A DNA stretch of 64,000 nt from Francisella adeliensis (GCF_003290445.1 NZ_CP021781.1:620001-684000), one strand, 5' to 3'; numbered from the stretch's first letter, positions 27,140 to 35,349 are shown. Notes: generated by a model not told the origin, from the sequence alone. Numbers and translations: made by a program.

Positions 27140-27337
27140 ATATTATTTTGATATTTATCACTACTAATTAAATATACTTATATGAGAATCAAACATCAAC
27201 TAAATGTCTTAACATATTTGTAGTTCTTGTATTTAGCTATCGCAAGTAATTATATGAAATTGTTTTAATTAGCAATAAATATACAATATAATCATTGATT
27301 ACATTATTTTTTAAAAACACTTTTGGAAAAAAGTTAT

Positions 27338-28573
27338 ATGAGCGAAAGAGCTTCATTTACAAGAAGGATTGGTGCAGCATTAATTATTGCTGGGACTTGT
27401 GTTGGTGCAGGTATGCTTGTTATTCCATTAATCACAGCATCTTTAGGGTTTGTATTATCATCGGTAGTATTGTTAGTCATTGCTCTTTTAATGATGGCAA
27501 CAGGTTATTTAATTGCTGAAGTTAACTTAGAAATGCCTGATGGTTCAAACTTTAGTACTATGGCTCGAGAAACTCTTGGTAGATTTGGTCAGATCATAGC
27601 TTGGCTTAGTTTTTTACTGCTTATGTATGCACTTACCGCAGCATATACTTCCCAAGGTTCATCACTACTGAAATCTTTATTATCTAATGTCGATATATCG
27701 ATGCCTTTATGGCTTAATAGTATTGTATTTATACTTATACTTGGCAGTTTTGTTTATAAAGGGGCTTTTGCTGTTGATTGCTTGAATAAGATTTTTATTG
27801 CGTTTAAGTTTTTAGCCTTTATAGCTTTAGTTGTCTGTATATCTCCATATGTACAAAAAGTGCTAATAATGACAGAGACTACAGATATAAATTTTGTATG
27901 GATTACTTTACCGTTACTGATAACATCTTTTGGTTATCATACTGTTCTACCTAGTATGCGATCATACTTGAGATCTAATAAAAAAGATCTCCATACAGCT
28001 ATTATATTGGGTGGTTTTGTTGTGCCATTTATTGTGTATATTATATGGGAGGTTATCACTTTAGGAACTATTCCTCTACATTCACAAAACAATGATAGTT
28101 TTCATTATATTGTAAATCATGGTAATGATATTACAGCACTAGTTGAGGCTTATCATAGCTCGTATAATTTATTAGCAGTAGATACCTTTGCAACTACATT
28201 TACATCGATAGCTGTTACAACTTCATTTTTAGGTGTGACACTTGCATTATTTAATTTCAACCAAGATACATACAAGTTAAATAAACCAAATCATAGCTCT
28301 AAAATATTAGTATTTATAATTACTTATTTGCCACCATTTATTTTTGCTGTTTACTATCCTCATGGCTTTGTGATGGCCTTAGGATATGCAAGTATATTTG
28401 TAGCGGTCCTTCTTATAAGTTTACCTGCGATGATGGCGTGGAAAGTTCGTAATGATAAAGGAACAAATACTTTAGTTAGTAAGCTATATTTATCATTTAT
28501 AATTTTAGCTGGTGTATTGATGATATTTTTGCAGTTTGCAACAGAATTTAAATTATTACCTAGTTTCAGTTGA
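27338..28573 (+). CDS. Aromatic/hydroxy amino acid permease (HAAAP family, TyrP/Mtr-like)
   Basis: Start taken at ATG 27338, with a GGAAAA site about ten bases upstream; an in-frame TTG at 27323 would add five residues. The product is 411 residues with about eleven hydrophobic segments. IGAALIIAGTCVGAGMLVIP (about 9-28) is the signature helix of the HAAAP family (TyrP, Mtr, TnaB), and FGYHTVLPSM (about residue 205) is also conserved. It imports tyrosine, tryptophan or a related amino acid by proton symport; which one cannot be told. Confidence 0.85.
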   Translation: MSERASFTRRIGAALIIAGTCVGAGMLVIPLITASLGFVLSSVVLLVIALLMMATGYLIAEVNLEMPDGSNFSTMARETLGRFGQIIAWLSFLLLMYALTAAYTSQGSSLLKSLLSNVDISMPLWLNSIVFILILGSFVYKGAFAVDCLNKIFIAFKFLAFIALVVCISPYVQKVLIMTETTDINFVWITLPLLITSFGYHTVLPSMRSYLRSNKKDLHTAIILGGFVVPFIVYIIWEVITLGTIPLHSQNNDSFHYIVNHGNDITALVEAYHSSYNLLAVDTFATTFTSIAVTTSFLGVTLALFNFNQDTYKLNKPNHSSKILVFIITYLPPFIFAVYYPHGFVMALGYASIFVAVLLISLPAMMAWKVRNDKGTNTLVSKLYLSFIILAGVLMIFLQFATEFKLLPSFS

Positions 28574-28752
28574 TTACTAAGTAAGTGAAAACCATCATAT
28601 AAATGCATCAAATTGATCTGTAATTTACTCCAGCTAGGTTATCCGAATATTATAGAGGTTTAAGGTTTTATAATCATTTTGAGCAGCCTAAAATTGTTTA
28701 GTAAACATTGCTGTTTTTTCTGGAATCTAGTAGTTATTGCCAAAGTTTCTAT

Positions 28753-30453
28753 CTAGATTTGAGATTTATTTCTTCCCAATATTAATACACATAGTATAGT
28801 ATTTATAAACAATGACATACTTGGTACCATACACCAAAAGTATAGCCAAAAGTCAGGACTATCATAGTATCTAAACATCGATAACACTGCAGATATAATA
28901 CCTATTAAAGAAAACAGTATCTTACCTTGGTTATTATATAAAACGACTAACCAGCTATCTGGCTTATCAAAAGTTTTACTTGTTGGTTTCCAGCCCTGTT
29001 TTAGGTTGAGATAATAATTAATCTCAGCCTTTATACAGCACCAAAAAACAAATGATGATAGCATAAACATTGCCGCATAAATTTGCCCCACCTTGCTTAG
29101 TATACTTCCTTTAATGTTGCCATAGATGTAATACCATATGCTTAGAATTATAAGAGGGAGTAGCGACAAGTTAACGATACAAACAAAGCCTAAGTTATTT
29201 TTTGGAAAAATGACTAGTAATAATGCAAATAAAGGCATTATAGATATAACAACTTTAAATAAAAGATACATCATATCTAGCTTAACTCGAAAGCATAATT
29301 TAGGTGAGCTTATGATTTTATAGAGGTATTTATTCATAATCTGCATACCTCCAAAAGACCATCTAAGCCACATTTTCTCAAATTCTTTAAGTGATGTTGG
29401 GACCCATTCACCAGTTTTTAAAAATATCGGTTTACTGATGAATCCAGCTGCATAACAACGAAAACTAGCAGCAATGTCTTCGGTAACCATTACTTGTGAT
29501 TTGTGATATTCTTCCCATTTTGAAATTGCTTGAAGAGCTTTTTTACTCCAAATACCGTTATGTCCTTGATAGTTGCAATAACCATTTTTACCAACAAATT
29601 CATTAAAATAACGAATAGTGTTTTGAAAAATACTAGATACTTTTGTTATTAAGTTCACACCATAGTTTGTACTTTCTATTAAGAAACTAAGAAAACCAAG
29701 TTTTTCATTTTTCTTAAACTCTTTTAAACCAACATGTAAGATTTCTTTTGGAACAGTGGAATCTGCATCTAAAAATAGTACATAGTCATTACTAATATGC
29801 TTTGTAGCTAAATCTAAGTTTCTTGGCTTAAAGCCTTCAGTACCATCTCTATGTATAAACTTACATTTTCCATTATAAAAGTCTGCATGAGAGTTGACAT
29901 AGTCTTGCCATTTATCAAAATCTTTAAAGGATAAGTCACTATTATCTACAACTATGATTTCCTTTAGATGTCTTGGATAATCTATCTCATGTGCTGAATC
30001 AAAAGTCATCTTACATACATTGAAAGGTTCATTTCGTGTGCTTATTACAATCGAGCAACTTAAATCCAAACTACCATCAGTAGAATCATCTATGCTTTTA
30101 TTTTTACTAATAAGACTATCAAAAAAGCAATGTATAGCTATGATAACTCTGTACCATAATAAAAAGAAACTTGGTAATACAATGCTTAATATAAATGTTG
30201 TGATAAGTGGATGGTACGAGTAGCTACCATTTAAAACTTTCCAAAGTGAGAAGCTGGTTAGTACAAAGCTGAAAAGTACATATATTATTGTTAGTTTGTT
30301 ATTGGTTGTTGAGTTTTTATCTGAAGTAACAAACATATAGGCTAGAAAGCTAAACAGTACAAATGAAAATATACCTAATACGATAAGTTTGTCAGAAAAA
30401 GCCACACAGAATAATATAATAACCAAAATAGGAAGTAAAAAGAGCTTTTTCAT
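28753..30453 (-). CDS. Membrane-bound family 2 glycosyltransferase, cellulose-synthase-like
   Basis: A 566-residue protein. Four hydrophobic helices (to about residue 110) precede a GT-A domain with CSIVISTRNEP (about 132), the nucleotide-sugar Asp in VVDNSD, the DAD metal motif in LFLDADSTVP (about 223), MVTEDIAASF (TED, about 320) and a WLRWSFGGMQI block (about 363) corresponding to QxxRW. More membrane helices follow. This is the arrangement of processive transferases such as cellulose and hyaluronan synthases. No BcsB or PilZ partner is adjacent, so the polymer and sugar are unknown. Confidence 0.78.
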   Translation of the reverse strand: MKKLFLLPILVIILFCVAFSDKLIVLGIFSFVLFSFLAYMFVTSDKNSTTNNKLTIIYVLFSFVLTSFSLWKVLNGSYSYHPLITTFILSIVLPSFFLLWYRVIIAIHCFFDSLISKNKSIDDSTDGSLDLSCSIVISTRNEPFNVCKMTFDSAHEIDYPRHLKEIIVVDNSDLSFKDFDKWQDYVNSHADFYNGKCKFIHRDGTEGFKPRNLDLATKHISNDYVLFLDADSTVPKEILHVGLKEFKKNEKLGFLSFLIESTNYGVNLITKVSSIFQNTIRYFNEFVGKNGYCNYQGHNGIWSKKALQAISKWEEYHKSQVMVTEDIAASFRCYAAGFISKPIFLKTGEWVPTSLKEFEKMWLRWSFGGMQIMNKYLYKIISSPKLCFRVKLDMMYLLFKVVISIMPLFALLLVIFPKNNLGFVCIVNLSLLPLIILSIWYYIYGNIKGSILSKVGQIYAAMFMLSSFVFWCCIKAEINYYLNLKQGWKPTSKTFDKPDSWLVVLYNNQGKILFSLIGIISAVLSMFRYYDSPDFWLYFWCMVPSMSLFINTILCVLILGRNKSQI

Positions 30454-30555
30454 TTGAGGTGAACTAGAAATATAATAATATAAAAACTAGAGTTTACTTT
30501 AATGTTGATAAGCTATCAATATAAAGATTATAAATTAGCCTTAGATATTAGAATA

Positions 30556-30885
30556 TTAATCTAGTTTATTTCTTTTAACCTTTAGTAAATTTTTGATACT
30601 TTGCCATTCTTTTACTCGGGGAGTTAGAGAAGTTATCTTTTTATCTAACTCTTGATCTAGATCAACATCATAAAGATTTGCTAACTCTAGCAAACATACT
30701 AATACATCAGTCATCTCAGCTTTTATATCTTCATTATGGTTTGTTTCTTCATATATCTCTTTTTTCATTATTTCATTAGCAAGTTCACCGACTTCTTCAG
30801 TAAGAGCTATATAGCTTGCTAGGCGAGGGTGAGGTATATCTTTAAAAAGTTCAGCAACTGTTTTTTGAGCTTGTTTGATCGACAT
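30556..30885 (-). CDS. MazG-like nucleotide pyrophosphohydrolase
   Basis: A 109-residue all-alpha NTP pyrophosphatase. The metal-binding pattern is visible: EEVGELANEI (Glu cluster, about residues 30-39) and EMTDVLVCLLEL (about 56-67), i.e. ExxE...ExxD. Small stand-alone MazG-like proteins hydrolyse non-canonical or excess NTPs to NMP and pyrophosphate. It is divergent from map. Substrate unknown. Confidence 0.8.
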   Translation of the reverse strand: MSIKQAQKTVAELFKDIPHPRLASYIALTEEVGELANEIMKKEIYEETNHNEDIKAEMTDVLVCLLELANLYDVDLDQELDKKITSLTPRVKEWQSIKNLLKVKRNKLD

Positions 30886-30999
30886 TTTATATGCTTATTT
30901 ATCTAGCGAATAGGTAATTTTATCATTATTTGAGTATATATCAGTAGGACTATGGTTTATAATATATATCTTAAATTCAAAAGAATAGAAAGCAGTTTA

Positions 31000-31791
31000 A
31001 TGAGTGATATAACGATAAAAACACCTGAAGAAATAGAAAAAATGCGTATAGCTGGGAAGCTTGCTGCAGAAGTTCTTGAAATGATAACACCACATGTAAA
31101 AGAAGGTGTAACTACTGAAGCTCTTGATAAAATGTGCCATGATTATATTGTTAATGAGCAACAAGCATATCCAGCACCACTTTTTTATCCAAGTTACGAT
31201 AGTTCTGATCCTAGAGCATTTCCAAAAGCTGTTTGTACTTCTATAAACCATGTAGTTTGTCATGGTATACCTGCTGATAAAAAACTTAAAAAAGGTGACA
31301 TAGTAAATATAGATGTCACAGTAAAAAAAGATGGCTATCATGGCGACTCTAGTAAAACTTTTATGATTGGTGAACCGACACTTATGGCTAAAAAACTTGT
31401 TGAGGTTACTTATGAGTGTATGTGGAAAGGTATCGAGGTTGTAAAACCTGGAGCAAGGTTTGGCGATATTGGCGCTGTTATTGAAAAGTATGCTAAAAAA
31501 TTTGGTTACTCAATCGTTGATGAGTTTTGTGGTCATGGTATTGGAGCAAAGTTTCATGAGGCACCACAAGTTATGCATCATGGTAAAGCAGGCACAGGTC
31601 CTGAGATGAAAGAGGGCATGACTTTTACAATTGAGCCGATGATAAATATAGGTAAAAGAAAAGTTTCAATTTTAAAAGATGGTTGGACAGCTGTTACAAA
31701 AGACAGATCTTTATCTGCACAATGGGAGCATACTATACTTGTCACAAAAGATGGCTATGAAGTACTAACTTTGAGAGAAGAAGAAAAGTAG
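31000..31791 (+). CDS. map: Methionine aminopeptidase, type I
   Basis: Start placed at ATG 31000, giving 263-264 residues, the usual type I length; a more upstream ATG in frame (30952) would add 16 non-conserved residues. The enzyme removes the initiator methionine. The metal ligands of the pita-bread fold are seen in NIDVTVKKDGYHGDSS (Asp residues), FCGHGIGAKFHEAP (His) and FTIEPMINIG and QWEHTILV (Glu residues). The start of the next gene lies one base after the stop codon, so the two are translated together. Confidence 0.93.
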   Translation: MSDITIKTPEEIEKMRIAGKLAAEVLEMITPHVKEGVTTEALDKMCHDYIVNEQQAYPAPLFYPSYDSSDPRAFPKAVCTSINHVVCHGIPADKKLKKGDIVNIDVTVKKDGYHGDSSKTFMIGEPTLMAKKLVEVTYECMWKGIEVVKPGARFGDIGAVIEKYAKKFGYSIVDEFCGHGIGAKFHEAPQVMHHGKAGTGPEMKEGMTFTIEPMINIGKRKVSILKDGWTAVTKDRSLSAQWEHTILVTKDGYEVLTLREEEK

Positions 31792-31792
31792 T

Positions 31793-32647
31793 ATGGCTGA
31801 ACTTGTAACTCAACAACAGGTCAATGAGAAATGTGATTTATTAAGATTGCAGAATGAAGAAATTACTGTCAATAAGATTCGTAAGCTTATTGGTAGTAAT
31901 ATTTCGATGATTGATTTGATTGAGAAAGTTACTGTATATAAGGAATCAAGATTTAAAGCTTATGATCTTGCTAAAAATGAGCAAGTTGTTGAAACAGCCC
32001 CAAAACGAGATAAATTATTAACATTGCTCGAACAGTCATTTACTGATTTTGGTATCGATAAAAAAGAGCTAGTTGTAAGTTTAAGAAATAAACTGACAGA
32101 TTTTATAGCTTCTGAGATTAGTGAACAGACTCAAAAACTACGCAGAGCAGAATCTGATCTTTCTAACAAAAATAATAGCCTTGAAATCTCGCAACTTACT
32201 TTAAATAAACGCTATAAAGAGTTACTAGAAAAGTATAACTCTTTGAAAGATGAGTCTTATACTCTTAAACAGAACTATAACCAAAGTGCTTCAAAGTATC
32301 GTGAAAAAGAGAATGCTGAAAAAGCATTACTTGCGTGGGAAGATTTTAAAGGCGTTAAAGAGCAAATTTCAACGCTCAAAAACTATGGAAAACTTGCTGT
32401 TTATGATAAAAATGGGCAGATAATTATAAAATTTCCTGCCACAGATTTTCTTACTCAAGAGTGTAGGTCTGGCAAAAGTCGTTACCTAAAGGCAAAAGCT
32501 GTTTATGATTATAATATTCAGGCATGGGCATTGTCCGAGTTTAGTGAGATTACAAAAACTCTAGATTTTCTTAAAAGAAATAGGTTTGTATTCTCAAAAG
32601 AGCTTGAAACAATAGTTCATCATCAAAATAAAAATTCAGTTAATTAA
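31793..32647 (+). CDS. KfrA-like N-terminal domain, coiled-coil protein
   Basis: A 284-residue protein. The first 50 residues (VNEKCDLLRLQNEEITVNKI...GSNISMIDLIEKV) resemble the N-terminal DNA-binding domain of plasmid KfrA proteins. A long charged coiled coil follows (about 95-185), then a C-terminal region (about 195-275) with IIIKFPATDF and KSRYLKAKAVYDYNIQAW. KfrA proteins bind DNA and form filaments in plasmid maintenance; a chromosomal role here is unknown. It begins one base after map. A 3' partial copy lies at 34020-34586. The domain call is moderate. Confidence 0.6.
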   Translation: MAELVTQQQVNEKCDLLRLQNEEITVNKIRKLIGSNISMIDLIEKVTVYKESRFKAYDLAKNEQVVETAPKRDKLLTLLEQSFTDFGIDKKELVVSLRNKLTDFIASEISEQTQKLRRAESDLSNKNNSLEISQLTLNKRYKELLEKYNSLKDESYTLKQNYNQSASKYREKENAEKALLAWEDFKGVKEQISTLKNYGKLAVYDKNGQIIIKFPATDFLTQECRSGKSRYLKAKAVYDYNIQAWALSEFSEITKTLDFLKRNRFVFSKELETIVHHQNKNSVN

Positions 32648-32685
32648 AACAAATATTCTTATTATATTTGTTTAAGAAATACTTG

Positions 32686-32715
32686 TTGTAAAGTTTATAT
32701 GTGGTGGGATATAAT
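32686..32715 (+). promoter_or_regulatory. Promoter of lipoprotein gene 1
   Basis: TTGTAA at 32686-32691, an 18-base spacer, and a perfect TATAAT at 32710-32715. Transcription would begin near 32722, inside the first 11-bp repeat, so nearly all of the leader is repeat. The paralogous gene at 33588 has the same arrangement. Confidence 0.5.
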
Positions 32716-32720
32716 GTTGG

Positions 32721-32742
32721 TATCAAAATACTATCAAAATAC
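32721..32742 (+). repeat. 11-bp tandem repeat, two copies, in the leader of lipoprotein gene 1
   Basis: TATCAAAATAC occurs twice without a gap, ending four bases before the ATG at 32747. No Shine-Dalgarno sequence separates the repeats from the start codon. The same unit occurs three times before the paralogue at 33588. Confidence 0.85.
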
Positions 32743-32746
32743 TGCT

Positions 32747-33181
32747 ATGAAAAAAATAATACTAATGACACTTGCATTATCTGTAGTGCTTTTAACATCA
32801 TGCTCTAATGATGCAAAAAAGAAAGAAGAGCAACAAAGAAAGTGTAATGCTGTATACACATCATGTAATGATGGCTGTGCTCCTATTACAAATCCAGATA
32901 CAGTAACTCCAGCAATAACAACACCAGCAACTTGTACTTGTGGTGATCCTATTGCTGCAGGGTTTCCTGCTGGTAGTACTTCAACTCTTCAAGGAGCGTG
33001 TACAGCAGGTGCTGCATGTATAATAAGAGACTCAGGCGGAGCACAAATCGGAATAGCTCCTGTTGCTAGCTATACCGCAGGAACAACAACTCCAGGAACA
33101 ACAATACCTGGTGAAACTGTTGAAAACACTCAGTGCTTACAAAACTGTACAGATGCACTTAACCAGTGTAGCCCATATTAG
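32747..33181 (+). CDS. Ten-cysteine lipoprotein, paralogue 1
   Basis: Not recognised as a named family. From ATG 32747 it encodes 144 residues; an upstream in-frame start would add 16. The signal peptide MKKIILMTLALSVVLLTSC ends in lipobox LTSC, so the mature protein is lipidated. After a charged linker, the mature part holds ten cysteines in the order C-x6-C-x3-C, C-x-C, C-x5-C and C-x3-C-x6-C, with a Pro/Thr-rich centre. Paralogue 2 at 33588 has the same pattern and nearly identical signal peptide; paralogue 3 at 34649 is more distant. Probably an envelope protein with five disulfides (inference). Confidence 0.7.
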   Translation: MKKIILMTLALSVVLLTSCSNDAKKKEEQQRKCNAVYTSCNDGCAPITNPDTVTPAITTPATCTCGDPIAAGFPAGSTSTLQGACTAGAACIIRDSGGAQIGIAPVASYTAGTTTPGTTIPGETVENTQCLQNCTDALNQCSPY

Positions 33182-33214
33182 CAGGTTTTACCTATAGTTG
33201 TAATTCAATCTGTA

Positions 33215-33234
33215 ATTCTCACGAAAGTGAGAAT
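33215..33234. repeat. Hairpin ATTCTCAC-GAAA-GTGAGAAT
   Basis: Eight-base perfect arms around a GAAA tetraloop, 34 bases after lipoprotein gene 1. The design (short GC-containing arms, GAAA loop) resembles dispersed REP-like elements in other proteobacteria. No T run follows, so it is a weak terminator candidate. Confidence 0.55.
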
Positions 33235-33272
33235 CTCCTAAACTTTTCTCTATATTTTATATACTTAAAATG

Positions 33273-33292
33273 ATACCCACCTTCGTGGGTAT
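33273..33292. repeat. Hairpin ATACCCAC-CTTC-GTGGGTAT
   Basis: Eight-base perfect arms around a CTTC loop, 39 bases after the previous hairpin. Its arms are unrelated to the first one. It is followed by a mixed T-rich stretch (ACTGTTTTC). Possibly a dispersed element or an intrinsic terminator in either direction. Confidence 0.5.
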
Positions 33293-33371
33293 TACTGTTT
33301 TCTTTGCTTCAAACAACGAGTCTTTACTGCTCTCAAGAAGAGAATCGTATCTAGCTTTAGGTATAATTATT

Positions 33372-33417
33372 CCCCTCTAGAGAGGAGTACCGACTTTGTC
33401 GGTGGGGTGTGTTTTTT
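33372..33417 (+). terminator. Hairpin followed by T run, dispersed-element-like
   Basis: Outer arms CCCC (33372-33375) and GGGG (33404-33407) enclose an inner perfect hairpin ACCGAC-TTT-GTCGGT (33389-33403), and a run of six T follows at 33412-33417. It can act as an intrinsic terminator. The CCCCTCTAGAGAGG...GGGGTGTGT layout also resembles a short dispersed repeat type that I recall from many bacterial genomes. Between 33182 and 33515 no gene is seen; the stretch holds these three hairpins. Confidence 0.5.
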
Positions 33418-33515
33418 ATCGTTAAACTACAATAAGGAAGACTTAGCTGTGGAGTAGAAGATGAACCTGTTTGGTTAAGTATATATTTACATTATGTTTT
33501 TTTTAAGAATATTTA

Positions 33516-33544
33516 TTGTAAATTATGTATGTAGTATGTATAAT
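33516..33544 (+). promoter_or_regulatory. Promoter of lipoprotein gene 2
   Basis: TTGTAA at 33516-33521, a 17-base spacer, and TATAAT at 33539-33544. The elements equal those before lipoprotein gene 1. The predicted transcription start falls at the first 11-bp repeat. Confidence 0.5.
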
Positions 33545-33550
33545 AACCGC

Positions 33551-33583
33551 TATCAAAATACTATCAAAATACTATCAAAATAC
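33551..33583 (+). repeat. 11-bp tandem repeat, three copies, in the leader of lipoprotein gene 2
   Basis: TATCAAAATAC three times in perfect tandem, ending four bases before the GTG at 33588. One copy more than in front of the paralogue. Copy-number change would alter leader length without touching the reading frame of the mature protein. Confidence 0.85.
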
Positions 33584-33587
33584 TACT

Positions 33588-34016
33588 GTGAAAAAAATAA
33601 TACTAATGACACTTGCGATATCGGTGATGCTTTTATCATCATGCTCTAATGATGCAAAAAAGAAAGCAGAACAGCAAAAAGCTTGTGATGCAGCTTTCAC
33701 TCAATGTAATGAGACTTGTAAGCCAGATGCATTACAAAAAGAGTCAGATGTAGTCATTCCACCAATCTGTACTTGTCCAACTCCGGATGAAATAGGATTG
33801 CCAGCTGGTTCCACAGTTCAATTACAAGGTGTGTGTTCAGTAACTGCTCAATGCGAAATGACTTTCCCTGATGGATCATCTGCTGGAATAGCAGGGCTTG
33901 AGGATTTCACCCCTGGCAAAACTATCCCAGGTGGAATAACCCCTGGTGAAACAACTGAAAACACTCAGTGCTTACAAAGTTGTACAGATGTGCTTAATCA
34001 ATGCAGCCCCAGTTAA
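33588..34016 (+). CDS. Ten-cysteine lipoprotein, paralogue 2
   Basis: From GTG 33588 it encodes 142 residues; an open frame extends 21 codons upstream through the repeat array but the signal peptide (VKKIILMTLAISVMLLSSC) argues for this start. The lipobox is LSSC. The ten-cysteine pattern is the same as in paralogue 1 (C-x6-C-x3-C, C-x-C, C-x5-C, C-x3-C-x6-C), and the ends match closely (NTQCLQSCTDVLNQC). The middle differs, with a GITPGETTEN-type Gly/Pro/Thr stretch. The function is unknown. The remnant KfrA-like copy begins right after its stop codon. Confidence 0.7.
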   Translation: MKKIILMTLAISVMLLSSCSNDAKKKAEQQKACDAAFTQCNETCKPDALQKESDVVIPPICTCPTPDEIGLPAGSTVQLQGVCSVTAQCEMTFPDGSSAGIAGLEDFTPGKTIPGGITPGETTENTQCLQSCTDVLNQCSPS

Positions 34017-34019
34017 AGT

Positions 34020-34586
34020 TCGTAAAAGAGTCATAGAATTAGCTGATTTTATAGCTTCTGAGATTAGTGAACAGACTCAAAAAATACGCCAAACAGAATC
34101 TGATGTTTCTAATAAAAATAATAGTCTCGAAATTTCACAGTTTACTCTAAACAAACTCTATAAAGAGTTGCTAGAAAAGTATAATTCTTTAAAAGATGAG
34201 TCTTATACCCTTAAACAGAACTATAACCAAAGTGCTTCAAAGTATCGTGAAAAAGAGAATGCTGAAAAAGCATTACTTGCGTGGGAAGATTTTAAAGGCG
34301 TTAAAGAGCAAATTTCAACGCTCAAAAACTATGGAAAACTTGCGGTATATGATAAAAATGGACAGATAATATAAAATTTCCTGCAACAGATTTTCTTACT
34401 CAAGAGTGTAGGTCTGGCAAAAGTCGTTACCTAAAGGCAAAAGCTGTTTATGATTATAATATTCAGGCATGGGCATTGTCCGAGTTTAGTGATATTTCTA
34501 AGACTTTAGACTTTTTAAAAAGAAATAAATTTGTATTTTCTAAAGAGCTTGAAACTATAGTTTATCGTTATGCTTTAAAATTTTAG
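34020..34586 (+). pseudogene. Truncated, frameshifted copy of the KfrA-like coiled-coil gene
   Basis: This stretch matches codons from about 95 to the end of the gene at 31793, at high DNA identity from about 34046. The N-terminal DNA-binding part is absent. Near 34370 one T is lost (CAGATAATATAAAA here, CAGATAATTATAAAA in the intact gene), which creates an immediate stop; the homologous frame resumes afterwards and ends at TAG 34584-34586 with a different tail. A 134-base block (34210-34343) is identical to 32264-32397, whereas flanks differ, suggesting gene conversion. Confidence 0.85.
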
Positions 34587-34648
34587 ATCTTTAGTTTATT
34601 TTGTGATACACTGCATCAAGTTTGATCTTATGGTGATAATATTATTAT

Positions 34649-35089
34649 ATGTTTTATTATATCAATTCTTTAGAAAAGTTATTTATTATGTTAGTGGTTG
34701 TTTTCTTGTCTTCTTGCTCAGATAGAATAAGAGAGGAAGATGAAGAAGGCAATATAGTTAACAGTAGTATAGTTGATGCTGAAAATAATTGTGAGGCAAA
34801 ATTTGCAAAATGTAAAAAAGATTGTGGTTTAACTACTCTAGTACAAGCTGTATCAACACCAGCTCAATGTTTTTGTCCCAAAAAAAGTGGATATATTGAG
34901 AATTTGATAGGAGGATATCCATGTGAATCACCAAATGCCATGTGTTATTATTATAGTGGTGCTCTTGGTGTGAAGCCTATTTCTCATCCCCCAACTAGAA
35001 TTCCTGCAACTGTAGTTCCTGCTGTTACAACTATAGATATGAGCTGCTTAGACTCTTGTACAGCTTCTCTTCTCAATTGTTATAAATAA
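34649..35089 (+). CDS. Ten-cysteine lipoprotein, divergent paralogue 3
   Basis: A 146-residue protein with an N-terminal hydrophobic segment and lipobox LSSC near residue 23. An alternative ATG at codon 14 would leave too short a signal peptide. The mature part starts with an acidic linker (REEDEEGN) and then repeats the family cysteine order: C-x6-C-x3-C, C-x-C, C-x6-C and C-x3-C-x6-C. Outside the cysteines there is little identity to paralogues 1 and 2. No 11-bp repeats precede it. The function is unknown. Confidence 0.65.
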   Translation: MFYYINSLEKLFIMLVVVFLSSCSDRIREEDEEGNIVNSSIVDAENNCEAKFAKCKKDCGLTTLVQAVSTPAQCFCPKKSGYIENLIGGYPCESPNAMCYYYSGALGVKPISHPPTRIPATVVPAVTTIDMSCLDSCTASLLNCYK

Positions 35090-35121
35090 TTAGTGGTATT
35101 TAACTATTTTAAATCTCGTAG

Positions 35122-35171
35122 TATTGAAACTACATTTAATATGTAATACCAGTTTCAATATAAATTGGTAT
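35122..35171. repeat. Inverted repeat with competing stems between lipoprotein 3 and parC
   Basis: TATTGAAACT (35122-35131) and AGTTTCAATA (35151-35160) are perfect ten-base arms; inside, TACAT and ATGTA can extend the structure. ATACC (35146-35150) can instead pair with GGTAT (35167-35171), so two exclusive folds are possible. It may end the lipoprotein transcript or act in the parC leader. The rest of 35090-35303 shows no gene. Confidence 0.45.
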
Positions 35172-35303
35172 ATATTCTCTTTGCGCTTCACGCTTATTTT
35201 AATCTTTGGTGTTAGATGATAGTTGTTGCTATTTACCCACAGACTAAAAAACTAAATTAGGTTTCAACTCCTTTGAGATAAATGTGCCAATTTGATACGG
35301 AAT

Positions 35304-35312
35304 TGGTATAAT
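35304..35312 (+). promoter_or_regulatory. Extended -10 promoter of parC
   Basis: TGGTATAAT fits TGnTATAAT exactly, 37 bases before the parC start. A convincing -35 at normal spacing is not seen. Confidence 0.45.
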
Positions 35313-35349
35313 CTACGGCAACTATATCTAAAATTTTATAAAACAATAA

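Noticed and set aside
32721-33583. Possible CRISPR-like array from the 11-bp repeats
   Set aside because: The repeats are too short, directly tandem without spacers, and present only two and three times; no cas genes are seen.
33946-34374. A 142-codon open frame spanning the end of lipoprotein 2 and the KfrA-like copy
   Set aside because: It begins inside the lipoprotein gene in another frame and lacks the KfrA N-terminal domain; a one-base loss ends it. Treated as a pseudogene.
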